NCBI GenBank assembly: GCA_030704615.1
Contig: CM060731.1
Span: 60,928,756 to 60,992,755 of the forward strand
Length of the DNA: 64,000 nt
Direction: 5' to 3'
From: Takakia lepidozioides
Taxonomy: Eukaryota; Streptophyta; Takakiopsida; Takakiales; Takakiaceae
Under the pieces are notes generated by a model. It saw only the letters and a program-made list of their open reading frames with translations. It did no database searches and was not told the DNA's origin. This document shows, one piece after another, positions 11,301-22,180 of the stretch (its first letter is position 1; the number at the start of each line of letters is the position of its first letter). The position numbers and the translations under genes are program-made.

Positions 11301-12089
11301 GCCATCCGGGTGGATACGAGAGCACGCTGTGGTGAGATGATTCGGAGGAACCCACACGGTGTTGTACCTGCACCTTGTTTCAGCGGCAGATTTTTGACTC
11401 CCACATTTGCTCACGCCACAACGCAGACATTTTGGTTCTGTAGGCATGACATAATGACCTGTGTATTTGGCAAGCCCAAGTACAAGATTCAGGGAATGCC
11501 GGAGCCTCCGGGCGTCTGGCCTGTTGCACCGGGTTGCATCCTCTCTAAGAATGAGGCGGATGCTCTATCTGCAGCAGGATTTCGAATGGTGCAACGCACA
11601 GACATCCCAGCCCACGCATTTCCGGTTCCTCAGACCCAGCCATTGCAGACTACTCGGTCCAGTAGAGACGGATTGGACAATTCAGCACATCCCACAATGC
11701 GATTCGGAAGAGTGAAGAGACGACACCCTCCCAACAAGTTGAATGAGACTCGGATTGCCAATGCTCTTGGGATGGCTTGCACTATTCAGAGCTCCGTGGA
11801 CGTACCCCCACCCGGCCTTGGGCGTGTGTATCGGATGGCAACGGCCGGCTCGGCTGTACGCGACGATGTATACACAAGTACGATTGGAGTGGAGCCGACT
11901 TGCAATTGTACGGACTTCTCGTTGATGGAAGCAAAGAAGGGTTCCAAGTATTATCCGTGCAAGCATCTGTATTACATTTACCTGAAGAGGTTGAGGATGA
12001 ACGTGACTATTGATGACTTTATTCATGCACCGGCGTTGAGCGTGAACGAGCTGCACAAACTCCTCCTTAGGGATTCCAGAAATCATTGA
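8365..12089 (+). CDS. MULE-like transposase with SWIM zinc finger, two exons
   Basis: Two long frames join through a small intron: exon 1 8365-10584 and exon 2 10671-12089, with donor GAG/GTGAGT, acceptor GTGAAG/GAA, 86 bases, phase 0. The product has about 1,212 residues and no internal stop. The N-terminal third has a Cys/His-rich zinc-binding region (RCFSPTCFHFK... then FKCAHCKEPPHCMSVC). The central region has DDE-like landmarks: SWVMFDHIKR, VTMGAHVYD and FRGFMADNAQANW with conserved Asp, then ERSCGFHFLQSL. Near the C-terminus CNC and CKH (11905-11970) form a SWIM-type finger, typical of MULE transposases, which bind element ends and cut in the nucleus. Start may instead be Met 8584 (MEKYLCVRYHLK). 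Two repeat fields with the same GGCGCCGAATTTC core flank it, consistent with subterminal binding sites. This is the most intact transposon gene in the window. Confidence 0.75.
10585..10670 (+). other. Intron of the MULE-like transposase
   Basis: GTGAGT...GTGAAG, 86 bases, phase 0. The related copy at 34884-36810 has a GTAAGG donor at exactly the homologous codon (35289), so the intron is older than the split of the two copies. Confidence 0.8.
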
Positions 12090-12235
12090 TGGGGCAAAGG
12101 GAATCCTCCATATGGATATTTTCAATTGCATTTTGCTGTATCAGATTTTTTTTTGTAGTGTAATGAAATGCACCCCAAAACTCCTGGAATGAGGCAATAT
12201 TCCATTCAAACTGAGATCCAACAGAAGAAGTTGTG

Positions 12236-12690
12236 GGGCCATTTCTGGAAAAATGGCGCCGAATTTCTCTTTTTGGGGCCGAAAACTGGCTAAGTCCCAA
12301 CATGCACTGGTACCTGTGTCTGGGAAAATGGCGCCGAATTTCTCTTTTTTGGGCCGAAAACTGGCTAAGTCCCAACATGCACTGGTATCGTGTCTGGAAA
12401 AATGGTGCCGAATTTCTCTTTTTTGGGCCGAAAACTGGCTAAGTCCCAACATGCACTGGTACAGTGTCTGGAAAAATGGCGCCGAATTTCCCTATTTTGC
12501 GCCGAAAACTGGCTAAGTCCGAACATGCACTGGAAAAATGGCGCCGAATTACCTGTCATGAGGGGACCTATAGCCGCGGAATTCGGCACCATTTTTCGCC
12601 AGAGAGACCTATTACCGCGAAATACGTCGCCGTTTTTTCAGGTTACGGACCCTATTACCGCGAAATTCGGCGCCATATTTGCACATGTCG
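12236..12690 (+). repeat. Right-hand GGCGCC repeat field
   Basis: Five copies of a 62-75 base unit start with AAATGGCGCCGAATTTC at about 12251, 12326, 12400, 12474 and 12536 (spacing 75, 74, 74, 62), each followed by a GGGCCGAAAACTGGC-type block and an ACATGCACTGG block. More diverged CGCGAAATTCGGCGCC motifs continue to about 12680. The core matches that of the left field at 6783-8230. Confidence 0.85.
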
Positions 12691-14079
12691 CTGGGAATTG
12701 GCATGAGCGGAAGACGAAATATCATGAGCACAACTGTCAAAACTGCAATTTTCCCTTCAAGGGGCCGAATAATATATTTGTTTTTCCTGACACATTGCAT
12801 TAAATTATTGTTTTTTATTGTTTTTTATTTTCGAAATTTGTACTTCTGCTCATGAAAACCGATTGTCTTACTACTCTGCTCATGCCGCTCATGCCGCTCA
12901 TGCTCATGAAATAACAAACCTCGCACATAGCATATTACATATGCATATTTACATAGTGGTGCTACATAGAGCAAAGCCACTTGTAGAGAGGTATGAAAGT
13001 ATATGAGCCTAAGAGTGTCTAAAACTAATACAAGGCATCAGCTACAGGATACCTTCTAACACGAGTATCTTATATGCCCATGATATCTTGCATGGTGCAT
13101 ATCTTATCTTACTTATATTGTGCAAGAGGGTCACTTGGGTACATGACAGGAATCTGATTATGAACATACCCCGCCCTCCCACCCTGTTTTATCATGACTG
13201 AATGGGTGGCGTCAGCATTGACCGGATCATGTAGAAGGTGTACACATACTCCTGCAGGTGGTTTTACCTGGGCCTAGCTCAATATATCAGTATGAAGACA
13301 ACACTCAAAAGCATTATGCTTATCTTAAAAGACCTTCGTGCTTAATTTCACCAACAAGTGATTGCTGGAGGACATACCTTATGAAGGTCATTGCTCCATA
13401 TCTTTGTCATGGAGGGACCTTCTGCCAAGCCAGAAAACAACCATGTTAGTATATCAACATGATGGAGAAATAACCAGAAAGGAAAGTGGTAGATGGTATA
13501 TACAAGAACCACCATGTACACTGGAAAAGGAAGAGTGGGAAGTTATTCATGTCATGTCAAGACATGGACAAGACCAACTAGGGTCATTGTCAATTAAAGA
13601 CATAAACAACCCATGACAGGGCACCATCTAACATTTCCAGTCTTGTCATAGCACAATTACAGATCCATCATATGTATACACAAATACCTTGAGGTGATCC
13701 AAGACAAGCATTATGCAAGGTAGGTAAGAATAGCCTGCCCTACAACACATTCAGGGAATGTTCACACAAGCAACTGGAAGGACCAGCCTGCAATCAATTA
13801 CACTTCGGGCATGCCACCAAATAAACTTCTTTGGCATGGCAAGCCATATTGCAGCTTCACATTTGGCCAAATATAAGCACCCCAAAGCATGCATCATGCA
13901 AGGCCTTCTGGGTACCGGTATGGATAGAAAACCTTTATAAGGCGGGTGAAACCATTGTTTAGAGTCCATCTGGTATAGATGGAAAAACATAAAAAGAACA
14001 CTGATGCAACCGGCCAATTCCGAGGAGGGAGAGAGGGGCAACAACGAAAAAAAATGGGTTGGGGGGGGGGGGGGAGGTC
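12691..14079. other. No gene recognised
   Basis: AT-rich with short frames only. It contains a small GCTCATGCC repeat at 12876-12905 and a G run at about 14060. It may hold decayed LINE sequence, since a LINE remnant begins at its right edge. Confidence 0.4.
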
Positions 14080-14690
14080 AGATGGTGGGGTCAGCTGCAG
14101 CATATGTCCAACACCAGATATCCTAAGTTAATCGACTCTATATCTGGGAAACAGGACCGCCCACCGACCTGTCAAACAGGCTAAGTCTTGGCAGAAGACA
14201 GTAGAAGAGATTCTCAAGGACCTGGACCTGGAACCGCAAGTCTTCACCCTGCTGGATAAATCTGACTTAGAGGCTGTAGTGTCCAACCATGTCTGTTGCC
14301 ATGAGATTGTCTGATGAAAATGAAGTTAGGCAAAAAACTTCCCGGAACTTGTTTCCAGTCAGTGACATGGGGGAGGACATCTTGGATGACCTCAAGGGTC
14401 TACCCACTCTCGGCACTAGACTGAAATTTAATCTCCGGGCAGGAAGCCTACCTTTGAACAGCAAACAGAAGCAGAGAGGAAAGGGAGAGTGGAATTGCCC
14501 GTTGTGTGGGCAATCTGAAGACAGTACTCATTTTCTGATACACTGTCCGGGGTTCTCTCACCAAGAGACGCTCTCTCAGTCACTCCCCCCCCCCCCACAC
14601 CTTCTTTTCTTTTCTTTGTTGCCCCCTGATGTCTCCCTCTCTCTCCCTCTCTTCTGTGCTGCTCTCTTTTAAGCTCCCGACACCCTAAAT
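14080..14690 (+). pseudogene. LINE-type ORF remnant, copy 1 (zf-RVT region)
   Basis: Frames encode RLSDENEVRQKTSRNLFPVS, then FNLRAGSLPLNSKQKQRG, then CPLCGQSEDSTHFLIHCPGF. The last is the Cys/His zinc motif found after the reverse transcriptase in plant LINE ORF2 proteins. It is followed by a C run and pyrimidine-rich DNA. Frames are broken, so this is a remnant. The same sequence recurs 620 bases downstream. Confidence 0.6.
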
Positions 14691-15115
14691 TCAAGGTTAG
14701 ATGGTGGGTTCAGTTGCAACATATGTCCAACACCAGATATCCTAAGTTAATCGACTCTAAATCTTGGAAACAGGACCGCCCTGTCAAACAAGGTGAGCCC
14801 TGGGAGAAGAGATTAAAAGAGATTCTCAAGGATCTGAATCTGGACCCGCAAGTTTTGACCTTGCTGGATAAACCTGACTTAGAGAGTGTAGTGTCCAAAG
14901 CCATGTTTGTTACCAGAAAATTGTCTGATGAAAATGAAGTTAGGAAGAAAACTTCCCTGAACCTGTTTCCAGTCTCTGACATGGGGGTCATGGATGCGCT
15001 CAAGGGTCTATCCCATTCTTGGCACCAGACCTAAATTTAAAGTCAGGTTAGGAATACTACCTTTGAACAGTAAACAGAAGCAGAGAGGAAAGGAAGAGTG
15101 CAATTTCCCTGACAT
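14690..15115 (+). pseudogene. LINE-type ORF remnant, copy 2
   Basis: Direct duplicate of the previous remnant: both begin AGATGGTGGG(T/G)TCAG.TGCA and share CATATGTCCAACACCAGATA and the DENEVR(Q/K)KTS coding block. This copy is less damaged at its start (106-codon frame at 14714) but loses homology before the Cys/His motif. Tandem arrangement suggests local duplication rather than two insertions. Confidence 0.6.
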
Positions 15116-15489
15116 ACCTCTGCTGCTGCTGGCGGCGGGGGCAGCCGCGACAGCACCGCAGCAGGGCGTCTCTCCCCCACTCACCACGGCTCTCTCTCTC
15201 TCTTTAGCTCGTTAGGTCGCGCCTCTGCGCGGTGTTCCTACCACACAGGGGAGAGAGACATCAGCCCATGCTTAGGGCAAGAAAGAAATACAGAAAGTGA
15301 GGGAGGAGGCAGTGCTTATCTTGGGCGTTGGAGCGGCGTTGGGGCAAACTCCTTGGGGCCTTGCGACCACCTCGGGCTCAGCAACAGGTGCGTTTCTCCT
15401 CCACCCTAAACCCCACTCTCTGAACTACCTCTATCCCAAAGAACAAACGAAAACGGGAGGGGAAAGATATGCTTCAAGCACTTAGGGCA
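15116..15489. other. No gene recognised
   Basis: Mixed GC-rich and CT-rich sequence, with a TCTCTC run near 15191-15200. Confidence 0.4.
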
Positions 15490-15730
15490 AAAAAAAGGTG
15501 CGGCGCCCACGTGCAACGCCTGCGCCCGCCCTATTTTGAAATGTAAAAATGAAGATTGCGATGGCTGGCCGTCATTTCTTGCGATCCCCGGCCCCATAAA
15601 TAAGAAAAATACGTCGCCCCCCGCGACGGCTGTCCGTCGCGGGTTGCGACCCCCAGTTTTTTTATTAAAAAAAAAACTCGTCGTCCAATGCGACGCCAAG
15701 GTGTCGCAGGAGGCGACGGCCGGCCTTTCT
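15490..15730. repeat. GCGAC-rich block like the CACTA-type subterminal region
   Basis: Dense GCGACG/CGTCGC motifs (for example ACGTCGCCCCCCGCGACGG near 15611 and GCGACGCCAAGGTGTCGC near 15690) resemble those at 3160-3800. Probably a fragment of a related CACTA-type element. No CACTA terminus found next to it. Confidence 0.5.
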
Positions 15731-16628
15731 GGATTTAGGGTTTAGGGCCTTTTGGGTTTCTTAGTTTTTATTTTATTTATTTATTTTTTCATATGGTACT
15801 GGGTTAGGGTGTTTGCTTTTCTTTATGGTGCTGGTTTTTGGATTGGCGGTTTTGGTTGTGGGTCTTGGGGTTAAGAGGATAAACGGTGTAATTAAGATTC
15901 ACATACCCAAAATGTGGTTCAATCTGATAATCGCAAAGCGCTGGGTCTCAACAATTTTTTCCATAGTGTGAGCATCCTGAAGATAAAATGAGAGGAAGGA
16001 TTTATTGTCTTGGGCTCTAGCACCATAGGGATGCTCCGCCTTTGGTTACCAATTTTGAAAGCCCCGAGGCTGAGGCATAGGGTTTTTTTGCCAACGGTTT
16101 TTGAGAAATGAAAGTGTTGGTGGTGTGTGCTAATTAGGATGGGATGGTGAGGAAACATCGACCCGTCTCCCTTGAGGATGGGGTCCTAGAGCGATCATTT
16201 TTCGTGGCGAGGAGGCACCCATTGTACCTAATCCAATACAGGCTGTCGGGCACAATCGTAGAAGGGACCGGGGCCAAATTTCAGGTGATGCGGAGGATGT
16301 TGACACTCCAGGATCGAGTCGGGCGCACCGCGGGTTGCCCCCTCGCGGGCCACCCCGTCCAACCACGTCCACCTTTGACCCCCCCCCCCCCCCCCCCCCC
16401 GACAGGATTCAGTGTTGGTGCACTAAGTGTTGGAAACGGATACTGCCGGGCGGCACCAGACCACTGATAACGGCTATGCTACGAGGGACAGACAACGAGG
16501 GTCACAACGGGACATACCGGGTAGTGATGGACGTACACTACCTGGGCCACAGGCAGAGATGGCTAAGTACGCGGTACTTAGCCAATGGTGGGACAAGGGT
16601 ACATTACCACGAGAGCAGTAGTGGGTAG
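15731..16628. other. No gene recognised; C-run at 16379
   Basis: T-rich then mixed sequence with only short frames. A 22-base C run occupies 16379-16400. The part after 16400 may already be U3 of the following LTR. Confidence 0.4.
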
Positions 16629-17316
16629 TGTAGTAACCGTGAGCCGTGAACCACGATATCACACGACCACGTTAGCATCGGCTTTAACCAATAGAGGGAG
16701 TAGTAGACCGTTTACCACTATGGCTCACGACCACTGCAACGAGCCACTTTTTAGCAAACCTTTTAGGTTGCGTAGGCAGTTAGGCAAACGGTCATTATCG
16801 ACTGCAAGCTGTAACGGCTCTTTCGAGCATAGTATAAAAAGACTGCACGCAACTTAGAGGGTGTGCAGTATGAGTATCAGGGATCAGTGTGTACTTCTGT
16901 GATGATGTGACGAGCTATGAAGTAAAGCCATGCTATTCGAAGTATCTCTGTGTAGAGTGAATGTGAGATGGAGAGAATGTGCATTATGAGATAATGTGAG
17001 ATGGTGAGAATGTGTATCATCTCAGAATAGTTCTTGTTTTGTCTTGACTACCCTCTGTTGTATGAACCAAGAGGCTTCAGTCATTTTGACTAAAATCTTT
17101 TATATTAAGAGACTGTGGATTGGGCTTAATCAATAGGATTAAGTAGCCTACAGGGATATGGTTTCATATGACGTTCATGGTTTAGCTATCCTTAAAACGA
17201 TTACTTTGTAATCGTTTCTGAAAGCATACCGTCGGACAACCTCTGTTGCATGTCTTAGGAAATGGGCAGTAGTGTCGATAGTCTGTTTTGTCTAAGTCAT
17301 AAACCAGCGGTTAACA
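16629..17316 (+). mobile_element. LTR retroelement 2: 5' LTR (start uncertain)
   Basis: The right edge is firm: GGTTAACA directly precedes the same primer-binding sequence as in element 1. TATAAAAA at 16833-16840 would place transcription start near 16865. The left edge is a guess (TGTAGTAACC at 16629), since no second LTR is present to compare. The LTR is not alike in sequence to that of element 1 apart from the junction. Confidence 0.5.
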
Positions 17317-17336
17317 TTTGGCGACCATACTGGGGA
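17317..17336 (+). promoter_or_regulatory. Primer-binding site of LTR element 2
   Basis: TTTGGCGACCATACTGGGG, identical to the site at 6157 in element 1, two bases after the LTR terminal CA. Confidence 0.7.
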
Positions 17337-17425
17337 CTAATGGTATGTTGAGTTCAAGAGTATTCAAAGAAGGATGGTTACTCAGTGATTTCTTGAAATC
17401 ACGATAGAATGAGTCAACGGAAGCA

Positions 17426-17785
17426 ATGGAATGGAAAACATTCCTGATAAAATTTCATGGCTTACCAATAGCAATACAACAGAAGATCTTTCTTTCAGTT
17501 GCGAAAGAAGATGACAAATGGGGATTGAAGGGAGGAGTGATCAGTATTACACGATCACCTTGGGAATGTAGAATCAGAAGTGAAGGATGGTTGTCTCGTT
17601 TAGCTTTATTGATTACTCTAATCCCAATTAGAAAAGTTTGCTACACTAGTTATATTTTCAAAGAAGGATGTTCGAATTATGAATATTGTCACACGACCAT
17701 AGAAGCAGTGGAGTACTGGATACCCAAAGACTTATTGCAAGTCAGATACACTGAAAAAGACAGATGGTATTCTTGTGCCCATTAA
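17426..17785 (+). CDS. Pre-gag ORF of LTR element 2, unknown function
   Basis: 119 codons, about 90 bases after the primer-binding site and 130 bases before gag. It aligns by eye with the ORF at 6251-6745: WGLKGGVISI, RLALLITLIPIRKV and WIPKDLLQVRY correspond to WGLEKGVIKI, LVYVIALLSIKRV and WIPKDILWIKL. Small, mixed charge, no known motif seen. Position between primer site and gag suggests translation from the full-length transcript. Function unknown. Confidence 0.55.
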   Translation: MEWKTFLIKFHGLPIAIQQKIFLSVAKEDDKWGLKGGVISITRSPWECRIRSEGWLSRLALLITLIPIRKVCYTSYIFKEGCSNYEYCHTTIEAVEYWIPKDLLQVRYTEKDRWYSCAH

Positions 17786-17917
17786 AAGTTTGGTGATCAA
17801 TCAGTAAAAAGGAAAATTAAGTCGTAATACAGATTCTGGCAAGATGGGATAAATCTTGAAGAAATGGTAGAGACCACTATAAATTTTCTTTACTGACATA
17901 CCAAGACTGTTTAAAGG

Positions 17918-20024
17918 GTGCCAAAAAAGAATTTTGCATATGATGTGGGAATGAATGAGGAAATTAAAGAAAAAACTAAACAAGACAGAGCTGAACGAAT
18001 AGAGAAATATGCTGCAGAAATGGAGGCTCGGTTCAGAGAAGAGTTCCCAGAATTACAGAACTTGAAAATTATTCAAGGTGAAACATCAAGACAAATTAAC
18101 AGTGATAAACCAGAAGATCAGGAAATCGGATCGGTGGGAAGTGAGAACACTACACCAGAAGAAGTTGCCAGTAATGTATTTGGTGAATGGTTACCACAAG
18201 AAAGATCTGAAGGACCTTCTACAGTAACAAGCCCAAATCGAGGTTTTGCTGAAATATTAGAAGGAAGATTTGAGAACATTTTGAGTGAAGAAGGTGAAAG
18301 AAGTGAAAGCACTTCTCCAGAAATGATAACCAGAACTGCACGCAAAGCTTTTAAAGATTCATTAAGCTTAGTAGGGACAACAGCTAGAAGACGGCTATCA
18401 TTGGGACAAGGACCTCCTAGGTTTGAATCACTATTTGGAAGACAAACACCAACACCACCATAGCCAGTAGCAGCAACCGGTTGCACCAGCTGCACCGATG
18501 GCTTTAGCAGCAAGCAAAACCAGACCACCATTTCCTTTATATGATGGGAAATCTGATCCAGATATTCATCTGAATCAATTTGAAAACATGTGCACCATTT
18601 ACAATGAAGCAACAGACCAAGAGAAGATCCGACTATTTCCTTGTTCAATGGCTCGGAAAGGCATTGAATGGTTGGCAACTTTCCCAGCCAATCACTTTGC
18701 AAATTGGGCGGATATGAGAGCTCCGTTTCAAGAAAGATATAGATCCAACAAATCCACATCTGAAATCTTCACAGGATTACAGAACCTGAGATAGAAAAAG
18801 AAAGAATTGGTAGTCAACTATCTGGAGAGAATGAAGACTCTGATCAGGAAGCTACCTCAAGCACCAGGGGATGATTTGCAAAAATCATGGTTCATCAATG
18901 GACTTCGTCCTGAATACGTAACCATGGTTACAGTCATGCCTAACAACACTTTGGCTAAAGCAGTAGGGACTGCAAAGAAGTTGGAATTGGGATTCCATCA
19001 GAGCAGAAGCAAAGATTCCAAGGATCCCTTGGAAGAAGAAGACTCTGATGATGAAGAAAAGCCCAAGCAAAAGAAGAAAGAAGTGATTGACAAAACCACT
19101 TTGGATCAGAAGATAGCAGAGGCTATCAAGAATTTTAAAGATGAAGGGCCACGAAAGGCAACATGGTGTCACAAATGCGGGACTACAGGACACCTGGCAA
19201 TGGAATGTCACATGAAAGACAAATACTGTGATATTTGTCATATGAACAATCATAATACCAGCCATTGTATTTACAACCAACGGGCCAAGAAGAGTGGGTA
19301 CACACGAGAGGTGGGGGTACACCAAGTCCAAATCCGACGAGGAGGATCGGACGGACCAAGACGATACAATATGGGTAATCGTTATCAGAGGCCACGAGAT
19401 GAATATCCACCAAGGGATAGGGAACATCAACCCAGAAACAAAGAAAGCACAAGATGCCACTATTGCAAGAAAGAGGGACACTGGAAACATGAATGTCAGT
19501 TACAAATCAAGCATGAGGCAGAAGTGGGAAATATGGAAGCCAGACCAAGTGTAGCCGTAAGTGTGGTGACCCCTGTAGTGGATACCCTTGCGGTAACCCA
19601 AACTCAGGCCAAGAAACAGAAACCTCCAGATAAGGAGATTGAAGAAGAACGGAAACAATATCGAGAAAGTGTAGCATAGCAGGAGGAAAAGAGCTTACAC
19701 CAGGAAGTAAGTAAAGCCATAGCTCAAATGCGAGAGGGAACCCATATACCTTCTAGAGAGCCAACTCCAGATAAGCAAATCAGACCAACGGTGAAGACCA
19801 TGAATACAACCACGGAAACAGAATTGGCCAAAGTAATCTGCCAGACCAAGACCCAAATTACCATTGGACAATTATTAAAAATTGCTCCACACTGCAAGAA
19901 AACTTTATTTCGGGCAATCGAGGCATTGACCCCCACACCAAAACAAAAACCAACACCAGAGGTTTACACGATTAAACCCACAACTATACGACAAACTCCA
20001 GATAACGACGAAGGCACCCCATGA
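17918..20024 (+). pseudogene. Gag polyprotein of LTR element 2, broken
   Basis: First part 17918-18463 is a charged region (EIKEKTKQDRAERIEKYA). A stop at 18461 and a +1 shift lead to 18498-19679, which carries a capsid-type core (PPFPLYDGKSDPDIHLNQFE, later FINGLRPEYV), a stop at 18792, an acidic/lysine stretch, and zinc knuckles: CHKCGTTGHLAMEC, a CDICHMNNHNTSHC variant, and a CHYCKKEGHWKHEC knuckle. After TAG at 19677 the frame continues to 20024 with ITIGQLLKIAP, a linker often found before a retroviral-type protease. Protease, RT and integrase are absent because a minus-strand LINE begins at about 20025. Gag forms the cytoplasmic particle in Ty3-type elements; this copy is dead. Confidence 0.7.
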
Positions 20025-20465
20025 GTCAGAGAAGGGTTAGATTCGAGTTTACGTTTGTTAGTAATAATAGCTGTGAGGGAGCGGAGGGCTGTCAGGTGTA
20101 TTGCTTTGAAACATTTATGAATGGAGAGGATAGGGAGTTTAAAGTTAGTGTGTAGTGCATCGATATTGGTGTTATGAATGCCGCCTCTAGCGCCAGCCGT
20201 GATAACCGTCAAAGGACCAGTGACCCAGCCCTTATGTCGGAGCGCAAGAATAAGTGGCGCATATTTTAGCCGTTTGTCTAGCATTGAGTCAGCGGGGTAT
20301 CGATCATGGCTGGCAGTATGTGAACTCATTAAAGTGGATGGTAAGGTTCGGGGTTGGGGCGGTGGGTGGGGGGGAGTTTATGGGTAAACCATGTACAAGC
20401 AAGATGTCCGAGCATAGTCTGGCGGGGTAGGTGCAGGGGGAGGGGGAGCAAGTACAGGGGAGAAG

Positions 20466-22180
20466 CTAGTGTGGGACGGTGTGGTCTGGGGGTCGTCCTT
20501 GGTAGGTACCAGCGTTGATTAGCAAGAACCATCTCGTCTCGACGCGATGTAGGAGGAGTTTATGGATGTGCCAGACTGCTTGGTTATGGCGGGTTATACG
20601 AAGCCCGTGGATGACCGGGTGTGTGCATTGGCTAAGAAGGTGTGGCCAGGTGTCACGTTCTTGGTGGGTATGAGAACAGAGGGGACAATGCGGGGAGGGG
20701 AAAAGATGTGGCCAGAAAATGTGTTTACGCTGATGTCCCATATATTGTGCGTATCGGAATTTAAGCGTCTGTTTGATTTGGGCGTCAGTAGCTGCTTTGG
20801 AGTGCCAAAAGTAGTTTGAGAGTTTGTTATGGAGTACTGCGGATTGTGTCCATTTCTGTATGTATATTTTAGTGTGGTTAGCAGATACCGAGGTTTGTTT
20901 ATTGGCTTCTCGAGTAAGGGTTTTCAAAAGGTTGCGTATGGGACGAGGTGCAAGGGGGTCGGGTATGGGGTGTATTAGCCAGAATGGGTGGGTATGTGCT
21001 ATGTGGATGGGATCATTGGTAGGGTCAATAGGGGGTTCGTCGGCACCTTCCTGGGCAAGAAGGTCGGCAGCCTCATTCCCCCGGATACCTGTGTGTGCGC
21101 GTACTTTGATAAAGTGAATGGGTTGGTTGATGGAGATAGCCAGGTTGGCGATGGCTGTGATGAGATTACGGTCAGAGTGATAATGGTGAGAAGATGGGCA
21201 GGAGAGGTGGTTGCGGATGAGAAAGAGCGAGGTGAGGCTGTCTGTGAAGATATAATGTGGAGGGGAGAATGAGGACAATTGGGTGAGCGCTTCAAATATT
21301 GCCATAAGTTCTGCACGAAGTATGGTAGCAGGACCAGGAAGTCTGTGAGCAGTGCCCTGATTGGTAGCGGCATGGTATACTCCATAACCTGCATGGGAGC
21401 CGGTGAGGGAGCCGTCGGTGTAGTGGGAGTGGGATGGCGGAAATTTGGGAGGTATAATTTGGCAATGGGATGGGAGGGGCGGGGGGAGCGTAGGTTGGGC
21501 AAGGGACGGGCGCGGTGGCGCCCTTTTCCATGCCTTGCTTAGGTTAATCCTAGTGAGTGGGCCAGGTGGGGTGAGGACTGGGTGTGTGAGATGGTGGGGG
21601 TAGATGGTGGTTTTTAGCTTGTGAGTGTGCTTAAGGAGTTGATCCAGTAAGGCAGGGAAGGTGGGAGGTATGGTGGAATGCGTGGTGTGTTGGACATGAA
21701 GGAGAGGGGTAAGGGTGGGTTCTTTGTAACGAAGGTATTTGGGGAGGGGCGGGGTGTGGATGTACCGGAGCTGGTTAGGTTCGATAGTAGCGAGGAGTGT
21801 TACGCCGGGTGGGAATTGTAGGAGGGGGTGGGGACTGTTGGGTAGCTTTTGGTGAGTGAGTAAGAGGATCGTGATGTTTGATGGGGAAGAGTGTATGGCC
21901 ATACGGGCCCATTGGAGGGCCTCATGTGTGAGGGGGCCTGAAGGGGGGTGGGCAAATCCCCTCCCTGCCCATGCGTGTTGGGTGGCATGTCCGGTGGCTC
22001 CGAAGATGCAGTCTCGGGGGTGGGGGCTGGCAAAAGTTGTGATTCCCATCGGGCATGTAAGCGGACTGGAATAATATGAATGAGTGAGTTCAAAGGTGGT
22101 AACGAGCAGAGAGAGGATATCAGGGGGGATGGTAGTATGAGGAAAGGCTTGTGACAGTTTTGTCAGGGAACAGGGTTTTT
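20466..22180 (-). pseudogene. LINE ORF: PCIF1-like methyltransferase region plus RNase H
   Basis: The frame is open from about 22180 (KKPCSLTKLSQAFP) and has a Met at 22049; numbering below starts from that Met. Before and around it, FELTHSYYSSPLTC, SPHPRDCIFGATG, WAGRGFAHPPSGPL and LQWARMAIHSSPSN follow the order of motifs in PCIF1-type N6-adenine methyltransferases (FE.FASPLNC, FGS.G, NPPF, L..S). The catalytic NPPF/DPPY box is HPPS (residues 34-37), so activity is doubtful. RNase H follows at residues 209-337 with D212 (YTDGS), E247 (ILRAELMAI), D270 (YIFTDS), H319 and D329 (GNEAADLLA), all present. A CPLCSHTHQERDTW...C finger follows. The stop is at 20466; homologous sequence (LDKRLKYAPLILAL, NKRKLE) continues in another frame to about 20040. 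RNase H assignment is strong, methyltransferase assignment moderate. Confidence 0.65.

Noticed and set aside
12140-12157. TTTTTTTTTGTAGTG as a CACTA right terminus
   Set aside because: No matching left end with the same bases and no 3-base duplication partner was found; a T run followed by GTAGTG is weak alone.
18118-19490. Minus-strand frames of 201-213 codons across gag
   Set aside because: Antisense shadows of the zinc-knuckle gag frames.
20562-21542. Plus-strand frames opposite the RNase H ORF
   Set aside because: Shadows of the minus-strand coding frame; no known motif on the plus strand.
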